64,000 bases of DNA from an uncultured Collinsella sp. (GCA_958452935.1 CAUDVX010000001.1:62001-126000); one strand, 5' to 3'; shown: positions 41,666-50,530, numbered from the stretch's first letter. Program-made: numbers and translations. The notes: a model not told the origin generated them from the letters alone.

Positions 41666-42505
41666 ATGTATAAGATCCTGGAGAAGACGCAGTTCTCTGA
41701 GAAGGTGTTCAAGTTCCGCATCGAGGCGCCTGCAATCGCCAAGCATGCGCACGCTGGACAGTTCCTCATGGTTCGCGCCAACGAGACGGGCGAGCGCGTC
41801 CCGTTTACCCTGGCCGGCTGGAACGGTGACGAGGGCTGGGTCGAGTTCATCTTCATGGTGATCGGCAAGACCACCGAGATGCTGTCCACCTACGAGGCCG
41901 GCGAGTCGCTGCGCGACGTCGTGGGCCCGCTGGGCGTTCCCACCGAGATGGCCGAGGGCCCCTGCGCCGTCATTGGCGGCGGCGTCGGCCTGGCAATTGC
42001 CTTCCCGGTCGCCAAGCACCTGGTCGAGACCGGTCACGAGGTGCACGCCATCATGGGCGCCCGCACCAAGGACCTCCTGCTCATGGAGGACCAGTTCCGC
42101 GAGCTCCTCGACGAAGATCACATCCACATCACCACTGACGACGGCTCCTACGGCGAGCAGGGCGTTGTCACCGCTCCGCTGGAGCGCCTGCTGCAGGACA
42201 AGGCCGTGAGCCAGGTCTTCTGCGTCGGCCCCGTTCCGATGATGAAGTTCTCGACCCTCACCGCCCAGAAGTACGACACCCCCATCACCGCGTCGCTCAA
42301 CCCCATCATGGTTGACGGCACCGGCATGTGCGGCTGCTGCCGCGTCGAGGTGGGCGGCGTGACCAAGTTCGCTTGCGTCGACGGCCCCGACTTCGATGCC
42401 ACCCTGGTCGACTGGGATGACCTTCGTGCCCGCCAGGCCGCTTACCGTTCCGAAGAGGGCGAGTCCCTCAAGGCCTATGAGGAAAAGAGCTGCGCATGCC
42501 ACTAG
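41666..42505 (+). CDS. Ferredoxin:NADP oxidoreductase small subunit (NfnA/SudB-like)
   Basis: 279 residues. FAD-binding ferredoxin-reductase fold: MVRANETGERVPFTLAGWN, then NAD-binding GGGVGLAIAFPVAKHL, and a C-terminal iron-sulfur segment GTGMCGCCRVEVGG with a further Cys in FACVDGPDFD, as in PyrK/NfnA type 2Fe-2S subunits. Overlaps the next gene by 10 bases. Together they form the electron-bifurcating NADH/NADPH/ferredoxin enzyme or the related sulfide dehydrogenase. Confidence 0.9.
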   Translation: MYKILEKTQFSEKVFKFRIEAPAIAKHAHAGQFLMVRANETGERVPFTLAGWNGDEGWVEFIFMVIGKTTEMLSTYEAGESLRDVVGPLGVPTEMAEGPCAVIGGGVGLAIAFPVAKHLVETGHEVHAIMGARTKDLLLMEDQFRELLDEDHIHITTDDGSYGEQGVVTAPLERLLQDKAVSQVFCVGPVPMMKFSTLTAQKYDTPITASLNPIMVDGTGMCGCCRVEVGGVTKFACVDGPDFDATLVDWDDLRARQAAYRSEEGESLKAYEEKSCACH

Positions 42506-43905
42506 TTAACGGTCGTTTCGTTGCCGATATGAAGTCGCCCCGCACCCCCGATAACGAGGAGCCGGCTGCCGAGCGCGCCTGCGACTTCCGCCCCGTCGAC
42601 AAGGGCTTCACCGAGGAGATGGCGCTGGCCGAGGCCGAGCGCTGCCTCAACTGCAAGAAGCCGTTCTGTGTTGAGGGCTGCCCCGTCAACATCAACATCC
42701 CCCGCTTTATCGAGCAGATCCGCGCAAAGGACTTCGGCGGCGCTCTCGATACCATCCGCGAGGACTCCATGCTTCCCGCCATCTGCGGTCGCGTCTGCCC
42801 GCAGGAGAACCAGTGCGAAGGCAAGTGCATCCGTGGCAAGAAGTCCGAGCCCGTGGCCATCGGCCAGCTCGAGCGCTTCCTGGGTGACCGCCCCGAGCTC
42901 GCCTCCACGCCCAAGATGGCCCCCAAGAACGGCAAGAAGGTCGCCGTCGTCGGTTCCGGCCCGTCCGGCATCACCTGCGCCGGCGAGCTCGCCCGCAACG
43001 GCTTTGACGTCACCGTCTTCGAGGCCTTCTTCACCGGCGGCGGCGTGCTGGTCTACGGCATCCCCGAGTTCCGTCTGCCCAAGGCAGTCGTCAAGCGCGA
43101 GATTGACGGCCTGGAGGACATGGGCGTCAAGTTTGAGTACAACTCCGTCGTGGGCAACATGGCCACGGCCGAGGAGCTGTTCGAGCAGGGCTTCGACGCC
43201 ATCTACGTGGCGACCGGCGCTGGCCTGCCCAAGTTCCTCAACGTCCCCGGCGAGAACCTGCCCAACGTCTTCTTCGCAAACGAGTACCTCACCCGCGTGA
43301 ACCTGATGAAGGCCAACAAGTTCCCCGAGTACGACACCCCCACCAAGCACGGCAAGAACGTCGTCGTCTTTGGTGGCGGCAACGTGGCTATGGACGCCGT
43401 CCGTACCGCCAAGCGTCTGGGCGCCGAGCACGCCATCATCGCCTACCGTCGTACCGAGGACGAGATGCCCTGCCGTCGCGCCGAGCTGCACCATGCTAAG
43501 GCCGAGGGCGTCGAGGTTCTGCCGCTCGTCTCCCCGCTCGAGTTTGTCGCCGGCGAGGACGGCTCCGTGTGCGCCGTCAAGGTCCAGAAGATGGAGCTCG
43601 GCGAGCCTGACGAGTCCGGCCGTCGTCGCCCGGTGCCCATCGAGGGCGCCATCGAGGAGATCCCCTGCGACGTCGCGATCTCGGCTATCGGCACAAACGC
43701 CAACCCCTTCGCAAAGAAGATCGGCGGCAAGATGGAGCTCAACAAGTGGGGCTACATCGTTGCCGACGAGGAGACCGGCCAGACCACCGATCCCCGCATC
43801 TGGGCCGGCGGCGACATCGTCACCGGTGCCGCTACGGTCATTCTGGCGATGGGCGCCGGCAAGAAGGCCGCCGCTTCCATCACCAAGAGCCTGCTGGGCG
43901 AGTAA
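42496..43905 (+). CDS. NfnB / GltD-like FAD-iron-sulfur oxidoreductase (often annotated gltA)
   Basis: 469 residues. N-terminal cluster motifs CLNCKKPFCVEGCPVNINIP and CGRVCPQENQCEGKC; FAD site VAVVGSGPSGITCAGELARNG; NADPH site VVVFGGGNVAMDAVRTAKRLG; C-terminal WAGGDIVTGAATVILAMGAG. No glutamate synthase large subunit is nearby, and the partner upstream is NfnA-like, so NfnB is the better reading. Terminator at 43934-43971. Confidence 0.92.
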   Translation: MPLVNGRFVADMKSPRTPDNEEPAAERACDFRPVDKGFTEEMALAEAERCLNCKKPFCVEGCPVNINIPRFIEQIRAKDFGGALDTIREDSMLPAICGRVCPQENQCEGKCIRGKKSEPVAIGQLERFLGDRPELASTPKMAPKNGKKVAVVGSGPSGITCAGELARNGFDVTVFEAFFTGGGVLVYGIPEFRLPKAVVKREIDGLEDMGVKFEYNSVVGNMATAEELFEQGFDAIYVATGAGLPKFLNVPGENLPNVFFANEYLTRVNLMKANKFPEYDTPTKHGKNVVVFGGGNVAMDAVRTAKRLGAEHAIIAYRRTEDEMPCRRAELHHAKAEGVEVLPLVSPLEFVAGEDGSVCAVKVQKMELGEPDESGRRRPVPIEGAIEEIPCDVAISAIGTNANPFAKKIGGKMELNKWGYIVADEETGQTTDPRIWAGGDIVTGAATVILAMGAGKKAAASITKSLLGE

Positions 43906-43933
43906 TCACCCGCAGCGCTAGCCACCAAACGGC

Positions 43934-43971
43934 AAAGTCCCCGTCGAGCACGCGCCCGGCGGGGACTTTTT
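43934..43971 (+). terminator. Terminator after nfnB
   Basis: AAAGTCCCCG (43934-43943) pairs with CGGGGACTTTTT (43960-43971). Confidence 0.85.
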
Positions 43972-43992
43972 CTATGCCGGCCGCCCGAAACG

Positions 43993-44018
43993 CCACAAAG
44001 GTGCCTGTCCCCTTGTGG
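43993..44018. repeat. GTCCCC-loop hairpin, stem CCACAA/TTGTGG
   Basis: CCACAA (43993-43998) and TTGTGG (44013-44018) around AGGTGCCTGTCCCC. Same loop theme as 10914-11143, 41291 and 52513 but a different stem. Confidence 0.6.
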
Positions 44019-44031
44019 TGGTTTTGGTCGG

Positions 44032-44655
44032 CTAGCCTTCGAGCTGCGCCACTTTGTAGCGGTAGGCAGCGGCGATAACGTCCTTGCAGCCTTCGCGGCC
44101 CAGCTTGGCGCGGTTGACGACGATGTCCTTACCGCTCGTCATCTTCCACTTTCCGGCACTGTAGCGCTTATAGAACGCCTCGCGCGCCTTCTGCTGCTGC
44201 TTGACCAGCTTGGCACCCTTCTTTTTGTTGAGGCCGCGCTTCTTGCGCACGATCTCGACGCGATCCTCAAAGGGAGCGGTCACCAACACGGCAATGTGGT
44301 TGGGGTTGTTACGCAACAGGTAATCGGACAGGCGGCCTTCGATAATGCAGCTCTCGGTCTCGCCCAGGTCCAAAATCACCTGGCTCATCTTTTGGAACAA
44401 CTTATCCGAGTACGAACGCGCATCGTAGCGGTCGGGCAGAAACGCCATGTTCTCCACAGCCAGACGCTCGTCGTAGGCGGCCATCTTGTCGAGCGACTCG
44501 CCCGCGCGCAGCGACGCACGCACCAGCAGCTCGTTATCGTACAGCGGAATCCCCAACTCGTCGGCAAGCATGCGACCAATCTCGTGACCCTCGGCACCAA
44601 AGTCGCGCGCGATGGTAATGACCACAGGACTCTTCTTGTTCTCCAGATCGCTCAT
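44032..44655 (-). CDS. Cytidylate kinase-like family protein
   Basis: 207 residues from the ATG at 44655 (AAAGGAATCGCG upstream). The start VITIARDFGAEGHEIGRMLADELGIPLYD (in part) is the variant nucleotide-binding motif of this family, where the classical GKxT/S P loop is replaced by GAEGHEIGR. YDNELLVRASLRAGES, SCIIEGRLSDYLLR and a Lys-rich lid (KKRGLNKKKGAK) follow. A kinase of unknown substrate. Follows the amino acid ABC operon with a repeat hairpin between. Confidence 0.85.
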   Translation of the reverse strand: MSDLENKKSPVVITIARDFGAEGHEIGRMLADELGIPLYDNELLVRASLRAGESLDKMAAYDERLAVENMAFLPDRYDARSYSDKLFQKMSQVILDLGETESCIIEGRLSDYLLRNNPNHIAVLVTAPFEDRVEIVRKKRGLNKKKGAKLVKQQQKAREAFYKRYSAGKWKMTSGKDIVVNRAKLGREGCKDVIAAAYRYKVAQLEG

Positions 44656-44672
44656 CGCGATTCCTTTCTCTA

Positions 44673-44701
44673 TGTGACAAAGGGGCTGTCCCTTTACCAC
44701 A
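44673..44701. repeat. GGGGCTGTCCC hairpin between kinase-like and permease genes
   Basis: TGTG-AC-AAAGGG and CCCTTT-AC-CACA around GCTGT (44673-44701). Belongs to the same loop-conserved hairpin theme. Confidence 0.5.
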
Positions 44702-44703
44702 TT

Positions 44704-45342
44704 CTACGCTGCCACCATTCGCCTCTGATACGCTCGAACCAGCAACGAGATACCAAAGTTGAGCACAAAGTACATCGCAAACACCAGGCCGTAGAGCATA
44801 AGAACCTGCGACAGGTCGATCGCATGGGCCATCACGACATTTGCCGTGTACATGAGCTCGGCCACGTTAATACCCGAAAGATACGAGCTGTCCTTAATGA
44901 CGGTCGTGCACTGGCTAAACAGCGCCGGAATGATTGTTTTAAACGTCTGCGGCAGAATGATGTAGCGCATGGTGGCAAAGAAGCCGAAGCCTTGGCTCTG
45001 CGCCGCCTCAAACTGGCCGCGCGGAATCGAGTTGAGGCCGCCACGCACAATCTCGGCCATAACAGCGCTGGTAAACAGCGTAAAGGCGATGGTCGAAATC
45101 ACAATGTCCAAACCCTGCACCGTAAAGTAGATAAACAGAATCCACAGCAGGTTCGGCGTGCAACGGAACAGCTCGATATAGGCGCTCACCAAAATACGGA
45201 ACGGGCGGGGCGCATAGCTTTTAACGAGCGCCAGCACCGTGCCAAAGATGAGCGAGAAAAAAATCGACAGCGCCGAGATCTCGATTGTCTTAACAAAGCC
45301 GCCCCAAATGTAGAGCAGGTTGGTCGCGTTGAAGATTTCCAT
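44704..45342 (-). CDS. Amino acid ABC transporter permease (HisM/GlnP type)
   Basis: 212 residues, about five helices. The EAA loop is clear: MAEIVRGGLNSIPRGQFEAAQSQGFGF (in part) followed by ILPQTFKTIIPAL. Starts 3 bases after the first permease stop. With that permease, the ATPase and the Tat lipoprotein it forms a polar amino acid importer. Confidence 0.92.
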   Translation of the reverse strand: MEIFNATNLLYIWGGFVKTIEISALSIFFSLIFGTVLALVKSYAPRPFRILVSAYIELFRCTPNLLWILFIYFTVQGLDIVISTIAFTLFTSAVMAEIVRGGLNSIPRGQFEAAQSQGFGFFATMRYIILPQTFKTIIPALFSQCTTVIKDSSYLSGINVAELMYTANVVMAHAIDLSQVLMLYGLVFAMYFVLNFGISLLVRAYQRRMVAA

Positions 45343-45345
45343 GCG

Positions 45346-46092
45346 CTAGGCCTCCTCTACGTTGTCGAGCCCCAGCTCGGCCAGGCTCACGCCGCGCGGA
45401 CGCTCCTTGGAGCGGCGCTCGAGCCACTGCACCAGCATGGCGAGCGGAAAGCAGATGATGAAGTACATAAGGCAGCAGACGATATATCCCTGCAGGTAAC
45501 CGTACAGACTCACAAAGTTGTCGGAACGGTACATAAGGTCGCCGCCGGCCACAAGCGCCAGCACCGACGTGTTCTTGACCAGGTTGAGCGCCTGGTTACA
45601 CAGCGGCGGCAGAATGATCTTGAATGTCTGGGGCAGCACGATGTACCAGTACGCCTGTGCGCGGGTAAAGCCCTGGCTCTGGGCCGCCTCCATCTGACCG
45701 CGCGGAACCGCCTCGATACCAGTGCGGATGACCTCCGAGATGTAGGCCGCGTGATACAGGCCCACACCCAAGAAGCCCAGCACGAACGGTGCGATGCGCA
45801 TCGGCTGGTCGGCACCGGTTATGGCCTGCAAAAACTGCGGACCGGCCATGTACATAAAGAGCACCTGCACGGGCAACGGGGTGTTCTGGTAAAACTCCAC
45901 GTACACGCGGCTTATGGCGCGCAGCACGCGCGAGCGAGTGGTAGAGAACACGCCCAGCAGCGTGCCCAGCACCAGCGACAGCAGCAGGCCGGCAACGACC
46001 ACCTGCAGCGTCACGCCAAAGCCCTCCCAAAAGGGCCCCATATTTTGAAATGTCGTCGACCAACGGTCGGCGTCAAATAATCCTTCGAGCAT
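45346..46092 (-). CDS. Amino acid ABC transporter permease (GlnP type)
   Basis: 248 residues from the ATG at 46092 (GGAAGGAATCAA upstream; an earlier in-frame start lies inside the binding-protein gene). Five helices and EAA loop SEVIRTGIEAVPRGQMEAAQ, then IVLPQTFKIILPPLCNQ. Contains the usual YVEFYQNTPLPVQ entry of the PAAT family. Second of two non-identical permeases, implying a heterodimer. Confidence 0.92.
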   Translation of the reverse strand: MLEGLFDADRWSTTFQNMGPFWEGFGVTLQVVVAGLLLSLVLGTLLGVFSTTRSRVLRAISRVYVEFYQNTPLPVQVLFMYMAGPQFLQAITGADQPMRIAPFVLGFLGVGLYHAAYISEVIRTGIEAVPRGQMEAAQSQGFTRAQAYWYIVLPQTFKIILPPLCNQALNLVKNTSVLALVAGGDLMYRSDNFVSLYGYLQGYIVCCLMYFIICFPLAMLVQWLERRSKERPRGVSLAELGLDNVEEA

Positions 46093-46117
46093 TTGATTCC
46101 TTCCTTGGACGATGCGC

Positions 46118-46993
46118 CTATACAAGACCCCAGGTCTTGACCTCTTGGTCGAGCCAGCCGTCGGCCAGGCGATCGCAAATCACCTGATCGACCACAGCCG
46201 AAAGGTCGCAGCCCTTCTTGGTCGCCACGCCGTAGCCCTGCTCGCCAAACTTGACCTCGGGCTGCAGCAGCTCAACGGTCTCGTTCATGTAACCGGCCAG
46301 CGTGGAGCGGTCCATGGCAAAGACGTCGATATTGCCGGCGTCGAGCGAACTCTTGATGATGGGATAGCCGCTAAAGGCCCTAAACTCGGGCTTGCAGCTA
46401 AAGCCGTTGTCCTTGATCATCTGCTCGATCAGGCCCTGCGTGGTGGCACCCTGGCTCACGCCGATGACCTTGCCGTCCAGGTCCTCAATCGAGGTAAAGC
46501 CCGAACGCTTCTTGACCATAAGTCCCACGTAGTCGGTGCGGTACGGCGTCGAGAAATCCCAGCTCTTCTTGCGCTCGTCGGTGATGGTGTAGGTCGCCGC
46601 GACCACGTCGAGTTGGCCGTTATCGATCAGCGGGCCGCGCGTCTTGGGCGTCACGTCGGTAAACTCGACAAGCTCCTGGGCGCGGGCCTCCTTGTAGCTC
46701 ACGCCAAAGACGGCAGCGGCGATCTGGTAGCACAAATCGACTTCCATGCCCTCAAAGCGGCCCTTGGCGGTGTCGTAGTAACCGTAGCCGGGAACGTCCT
46801 TCTTAACGCCGGCATTCAGATGGCCGCGCGACTTGATGGCCGCCAGCTTGGACCCCTTGTCGGAACCCTCGCTGCTGGTGGAGTTGCCGCAACCGGCAAG
46901 CGCGGTCCCCGTCAGCGCAAGCATGCCGGCGCCAGCCAGCTGCAAAAAGTGACGGCGCGACACGGCCGCCCTCGTCATATCCGTCATGTCCAT
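46118..46993 (-). CDS. Polar amino acid-binding lipoprotein with Tat-type signal
   Basis: About 291 residues. The signal has a twin-arginine motif SRRHFLQLAGAGML and a lipobox LAGC, so it looks like a Tat-exported lipoprotein, while most such binding proteins use Sec. The mature part has the type 2 periplasmic-binding signature GRFEGMEVDLCYQIA, TPKTRGPLIDNGQLDVVAATYTI (in part) and TPYRTDYVGLMVKK. It delivers an amino acid to the permease pair. Position second in the ATPase-SBP-permease-permease operon. Confidence 0.9.
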   Translation of the reverse strand: MDMTDMTRAAVSRRHFLQLAGAGMLALTGTALAGCGNSTSSEGSDKGSKLAAIKSRGHLNAGVKKDVPGYGYYDTAKGRFEGMEVDLCYQIAAAVFGVSYKEARAQELVEFTDVTPKTRGPLIDNGQLDVVAATYTITDERKKSWDFSTPYRTDYVGLMVKKRSGFTSIEDLDGKVIGVSQGATTQGLIEQMIKDNGFSCKPEFRAFSGYPIIKSSLDAGNIDVFAMDRSTLAGYMNETVELLQPEVKFGEQGYGVATKKGCDLSAVVDQVICDRLADGWLDQEVKTWGLV

Positions 46994-47001
46994 CACCGCG
47001 C

Positions 47002-47733
47002 CTAGTGCAGAATCTTGGACAGGAACTCGCGGCAGCGCGGGTTCTCGGGGTTATCGAAGAAGTGCTCAGGCGTGCCCTCCTCCAGAATGCGGCCGTCCTC
47101 CATAAAGATGACGCGGTCGGCCACCTGGCGCGCAAAGCCCATCTCGTGCGTCACGCAGATCATGGTGATGTCCTCCTGCGCGAGCTCAATCATAACGTCC
47201 AGAACCTCCTGGACCATCTCGGGGTCGAGCGCCGAGGTCGGCTCGTCAAACAGGATGATGGGCTGCTTGGTGCACAGGGCACGGGCGATGGCGATGCGCT
47301 GCTGCTGACCACCCGAGAGATTCTGCGGATACTCGCCGGCCTTATGCGCCATGCCGACGCGCTTGAGCGCGGCGATGGCGATCTCGGTCGCCTCCTCTTT
47401 GCTCTTCTTTTGCAGCTTGATGGGCGCGAGCGTCAGGTTGCCCAGCACCGTCATGTTGGGATACAGGTTGAACTGCTGAAACACCATGGAACTGTACTTG
47501 CGAGCCATCTCCAGATGGTTCTTTTTGGTGAGCGGCGTACCGTCGATGACGACCTCGCCCGACGTGGGCTCCTCCAGATAATCGACGCAACGGATGAGCG
47601 TCGACTTACCCGAACCGGAAGGCCCGATCATTACGAGCTTCTCGCCGCGCTTGACGGTGAGGTTGATATCTTTGAGCACATGCAGGTCGCCAAAGTACTT
47701 GTTGAGATGCTTGATCTCGATCATGTCTGCCAT
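47002..47733 (-). CDS. glnQ: Amino acid ABC transporter ATP-binding protein (GlnQ type)
   Basis: 243 residues. Walker [11 protein letters not shown]-loop [16 protein letters not shown], signature [15 protein letters not shown], Walker [21 protein letters not shown] and VTHEMGFAR, the PAAT-family wording. First gene of the importer operon; the upstream interval 47734-48083 holds structured repeats. ATG preceded by GGGA. Confidence 0.95.
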   Translation of the reverse strand: MADMIEIKHLNKYFGDLHVLKDINLTVKRGEKLVMIGPSGSGKSTLIRCVDYLEEPTSGEVVIDGTPLTKKNHLEMARKYSSMVFQQFNLYPNMTVLGNLTLAPIKLQKKSKEEATEIAIAALKRVGMAHKAGEYPQNLSGGQQQRIAIARALCTKQPIILFDEPTSALDPEMVQEVLDVMIELAQEDITMICVTHEMGFARQVADRVIFMEDGRILEEGTPEHFFDNPENPRCREFLSKILH

Positions 47734-47858
47734 GAATGTCCCTTCCCTGCGTTTACACGAGTTGCACTATTGTACGGAAAGAACCACGTTTCCGCAGCCC
47801 ACACTACATTCCCGTAAAGAACCCGCAACCTTTAACCCACTCATTGGGGACAGCCCAG

Positions 47859-47891
47859 CAAAAAGGGGCGCGACCACAATGGTCACGCCCC
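47859..47891 (-). terminator. Terminator facing from yqeY
   Basis: GGGGCGTGACC pairs with GGTCGCGCCCC on the minus strand, then TTTTT (47864-47860). Confidence 0.8.
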
Positions 47892-47940
47892 TCAAAACCA
47901 GAAAATAATACAACCGCCCTTGTTGAGCATAAGTCAGCGA

Positions 47941-48039
47941 AAACCCGTACACGCGAGCAAGGTGACGTGAAATGAAAGGGCGCAGACCTTATGGTCGCGC
48001 CCTTGAAATTGAACGTCAGATTGCCGCGTGTACGGGTTT
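47941..48039. repeat. Nested palindrome of 99 bp
   Basis: Outer arms AAACCCGTACACGCG (47941-47955) and CGCGTGTACGGGTTT (48025-48039) are perfect; inside, AAGGGCGCAGACC (47976-47988) pairs with GGTCGCGCCCTT (47993-48004), and the parts between also pair in patches. Lies in the 47734-48083 gap. Confidence 0.8.
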
Positions 48040-48052
48040 GCAGCGTCGAGCC

Positions 48053-48080
48053 GTTACGCGGTTTGGTAAAACCGCGTAAC
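48053..48080. repeat. Perfect 12-bp stem just after yqeY
   Basis: GTTACGCGGTTT (48053-48064) and AAACCGCGTAAC (48069-48080), loop GGTA. It starts 3 bases after the yqeY stop; no T run follows on the minus strand. Confidence 0.6.
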
Positions 48081-48083
48081 AAA

Positions 48084-48527
48084 TTACGCGAGTTTAGCGC
48101 CGACAATCTTTGCTGCTGCCGGCTTGTCGAAGTTGCCGCCGGTGGCCTTGCCGAGTGCGCCCATGACCTGGCCCATCTGCTTCTTGGACGTGGCGCCCAG
48201 CTCGGCGATAACCTGCTCGATCAGGGCCTCGAGCTCCTCGCCCGAAACCTGCGCGGGCAGCAGGCTCTCCAGAATCTTGACCTGCTCGGTCAGGTTGTCG
48301 GTACGCTCTTGGTCGGTGCCGGCCTTGATGGACATCTCCAGCGTCTCGCTCGTCTGCTTAATCAGACGCTTGATCATGCTGTTGACGTCTTCCTCGGTCA
48401 CATCGCGGCGCTCGTTGACCTCGATATTCTTCACCTCGGCCTTGACCTGGCGAATGATGGACAGGCGAACCTTGTCCTTGGCCTTCATGGCCGCGATCAT
48501 TTCCTTCTGCAGCTCTTCGTTGGTCAT
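48084..48527 (-). CDS. yqeY: YqeY/GatB C-terminal-like protein
   Basis: 147 residues from the ATG at 48527 (GAGGAGG upstream). All-helical GatB/YqeY fold: MKAKDKVRLSIIRQVKAEVK near the N-terminus and ATSKKQMGQVMGALGKATGG with the conserved Gly near the end. Related to the tRNA-binding tail of the amidotransferase GatB. Role not settled. Monocistronic with hairpins downstream. Confidence 0.9.
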   Translation of the reverse strand: MTNEELQKEMIAAMKAKDKVRLSIIRQVKAEVKNIEVNERRDVTEEDVNSMIKRLIKQTSETLEMSIKAGTDQERTDNLTEQVKILESLLPAQVSGEELEALIEQVIAELGATSKKQMGQVMGALGKATGGNFDKPAAAKIVGAKLA

Positions 48528-48581
48528 CTGCAAATCCTCCTCAATAGTGCGGGCGGCACTCACGCGGGCGCCGCCCCATGA

Positions 48582-49805
48582 TTACTTAGTCGTCGACGAA
48601 TCGTCGGTCGAACTCTTGGTGACGCCCTTCAGGCTGACGTTGTACGGCACGTCCTTGGGCATGGGGTTAACGGTGATGTCGGCGTCCTTCTTGTACTGCT
48701 CCAGCCACTCGCTGTACGCGGTGCTTGCCGCCTGCGTCTTCACCACGTTGGAGACGTACTTCTTGATGTCCTTGGGCACCTGCTTAATGTCATCGACCTG
48801 ATTATCGACATGGAAGTAGTCGGTGCACTTGATGATGTGATAACCATAGGTCGACTCGACGACGTCGCTCACGTCGCCCTTGTTGAGCCCCTCGAGCGCC
48901 GCCTGGTAGCTGTCGACGAAGGTGGTGAGCTTGTCCCAGCCCACATCGCCCTTCTTGTCCTTGGAGCCGGTGTCGTCGGAGTACTGCTTCACGGCGTCCT
49001 CAAAGCTCAGCTCGCCGGAGTTAATCTTGTCCACGCACTCCTGCGCCTTGGCCTTGGCGGCAGCTTTGTCCTCGTCGGAAGCGTCGGAATCGACCTTAAT
49101 CAGGATATTCGACGAACGACGGGCATCGTTGTAGTTGGACAGGTTCTCATTGATGTAATCGACAATCTCGCTGTCCTTAGGCTTGCTGGTGGGTGCCACG
49201 GCATCCTTGAGCTTCTGCTGCGCCAGGCTCTCCTTGAGCGAATCCTTGTAGGTGTCCTCGGTATAGCCGTAGGTCTTGAGAGTCTTCTTAAAGGCCTTGG
49301 CGCCGCCCGCGCTCTTGCACGCGTCCTTCCAAGCCTTCTCGGCCTCCTCGTCCGACACCGTCACGCCATTCTCCTTCTGTGCTTGCTGAAGCAGAATCTG
49401 CTGCGCGTAGGAGTCGATGAGCTGCTTGCGGTACTTCTTGGGTGTGAGGTCGTTGTCAACCAGATACTGCGCCCAGTCCTTGTCCTTGGTGTAGCCGTAG
49501 GACGTGCGCATGCTCATGATCTGCTTGGTCACGGTGTCCTCGGTGAGGTTGGTGCCGTTGATAGTGGCAGCCACACCACCAGTGAGCTTATAGCCCGAGC
49601 TGGCGCTTTCGGTCTGCGACATCAGGCCGGAGCACGCCATGGCCGAGACGGAGAGCAGCATCGCCAGCACACCGATAACCACCAGGACAATCTTGACGGT
49701 CTTGGACACATAGGTCTTGCGCTGCTTCTTGCGAGAACTGGAGGCGGCGCGGGACCGTTGCTCGGACGTCGGCGTGACCTCGGGGTTCTTTTTCTTATTT
49801 GCCAT
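48582..49805 (-). CDS. Exported PpiC-type foldase (SurA/PrsA-like)
   Basis: 407 residues. A basic N-terminus and a hydrophobic segment (IVLVVIGVLAMLLSVSAMACSGLM) give a signal anchor; ACSG could be a weak lipobox. SurA_N-like helices follow (ATINGTNLTEDTVTKQIM, QLIDSYAQQILLQQAQ). A parvulin domain lies at about residues 235-345 (RRSSNILIKVDSD, GELSFEDAVKQYSDD, GDVGWDKL, YGYHIIK). Assists folding of exported proteins. Ser/Thr/Lys-rich tail. Confidence 0.9.
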   Translation of the reverse strand: MANKKKNPEVTPTSEQRSRAASSSRKKQRKTYVSKTVKIVLVVIGVLAMLLSVSAMACSGLMSQTESASSGYKLTGGVAATINGTNLTEDTVTKQIMSMRTSYGYTKDKDWAQYLVDNDLTPKKYRKQLIDSYAQQILLQQAQKENGVTVSDEEAEKAWKDACKSAGGAKAFKKTLKTYGYTEDTYKDSLKESLAQQKLKDAVAPTSKPKDSEIVDYINENLSNYNDARRSSNILIKVDSDASDEDKAAAKAKAQECVDKINSGELSFEDAVKQYSDDTGSKDKKGDVGWDKLTTFVDSYQAALEGLNKGDVSDVVESTYGYHIIKCTDYFHVDNQVDDIKQVPKDIKKYVSNVVKTQAASTAYSEWLEQYKKDADITVNPMPKDVPYNVSLKGVTKSSTDDSSTTK

Positions 49806-49872
49806 GTTTGGCCTTTCGCATCACGAATCGAACAAACGCCATTGTGTCACAACGCAGCCCCGCGGCACACCT

Positions 49873-49987
49873 GGTGCATGGGGGACAGGTTAATCTGCAC
49901 CATTTTGGTGCAAAGGGGGCAGGTCTGGCAGTTGGCAGTTAGGGACGTTCCTTTTCTGCCGGCGGTTAGGGACGGTCCCCCAGTGCC
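49873..49987. repeat. GGGGAC-loop hairpins between ppiC and PTS genes
   Basis: GGTGCA (49873-49878) and TGCACC (49896-49901) around TGGGGGACAGGTTAATC, then GGTGCAAAGGGGGCAGG, GGCAGTTAGGGACG and CGGCGGTTAGGGACGG in tandem. Same loop theme, different stems. Confidence 0.65.
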
Positions 49988-49991
49988 GGCC

Positions 49992-50456
49992 TTAGAAGTG
50001 GCGGCGGATGGCGTCGACCATGCCCTGCGGCGTGGTTTGGCCGAGCACGTCGGCCGCGGCGCCAGCGTCCATAAAGATATTCATGAGCGCTTGCAGGGCC
50101 TCGACCTGGCCGCCCGGCTCGGCAATGCCCAGATTGATAACGATCTGCGCCGGCACCGGGGCACCCATGCCCGCCATCGCGTTGAACGTCACGGGTGCGG
50201 CGGGCTTTACCACCGCGATATAGGGCTTGGCCACAAATCCCGGATCGGTATGCGGAATGGCGATGTTTGCCGCCGGCATAGCGAGACCCGTGGGATAAGC
50301 GTCCTCGCGCGTGCGGACGGCGTTGAGCCAACCCTCGGCAATGTAGCCGCGTGGGGCAAGCTCACCCTCGAGCCGCGCAAACGCCTCATCCGGCGTCGCA
50401 CACTCCCAATCAAAAAACACCAGCTCAGGCGTAAACAGTGCTTCGTTATCCGCCAT
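49992..50456 (-). CDS. PTS EIIA component, fructose/galactitol type
   Basis: 154 residues, PTS EIIA type 2 fold. The phosphorylated His is His69 in ANIAIPHTDP. The N-terminus (PDEAFARLEGELAPRGYIAEGW) and C-terminus (QALMNIFMDAGAAADVL) match the galactitol/fructose EIIA family. No EIIB or EIIC lies next to it, so it is an orphan; the partner may be elsewhere, or it may be regulatory. Confidence 0.88.
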   Translation of the reverse strand: MADNEALFTPELVFFDWECATPDEAFARLEGELAPRGYIAEGWLNAVRTREDAYPTGLAMPAANIAIPHTDPGFVAKPYIAVVKPAAPVTFNAMAGMGAPVPAQIVINLGIAEPGGQVEALQALMNIFMDAGAAADVLGQTTPQGMVDAIRRHF

Positions 50457-50471
50457 GCGCTCACCTCTCTC

Positions 50472-50530
50472 ACCTAGTCACCTGGGACGTTCTTAAACGA
50501 CTAGTCATTCAAGAACGTCCCCAATGACTG
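50472..50530. repeat. GGGAC-loop hairpins upstream of the PTS gene
   Basis: CCTAGTCACCTGGGACGTTC, then GACTAGTC and AAGAACGTCCCCAATGACT; the two halves are inverted relative to each other and equal to the 10914-10948 unit. Confidence 0.65.

Noticed and set aside
42496..43905. Glutamate synthase small subunit
   Set aside because: No large subunit nearby and the upstream partner is an NfnA/SudB-type protein, so NfnB is more likely.
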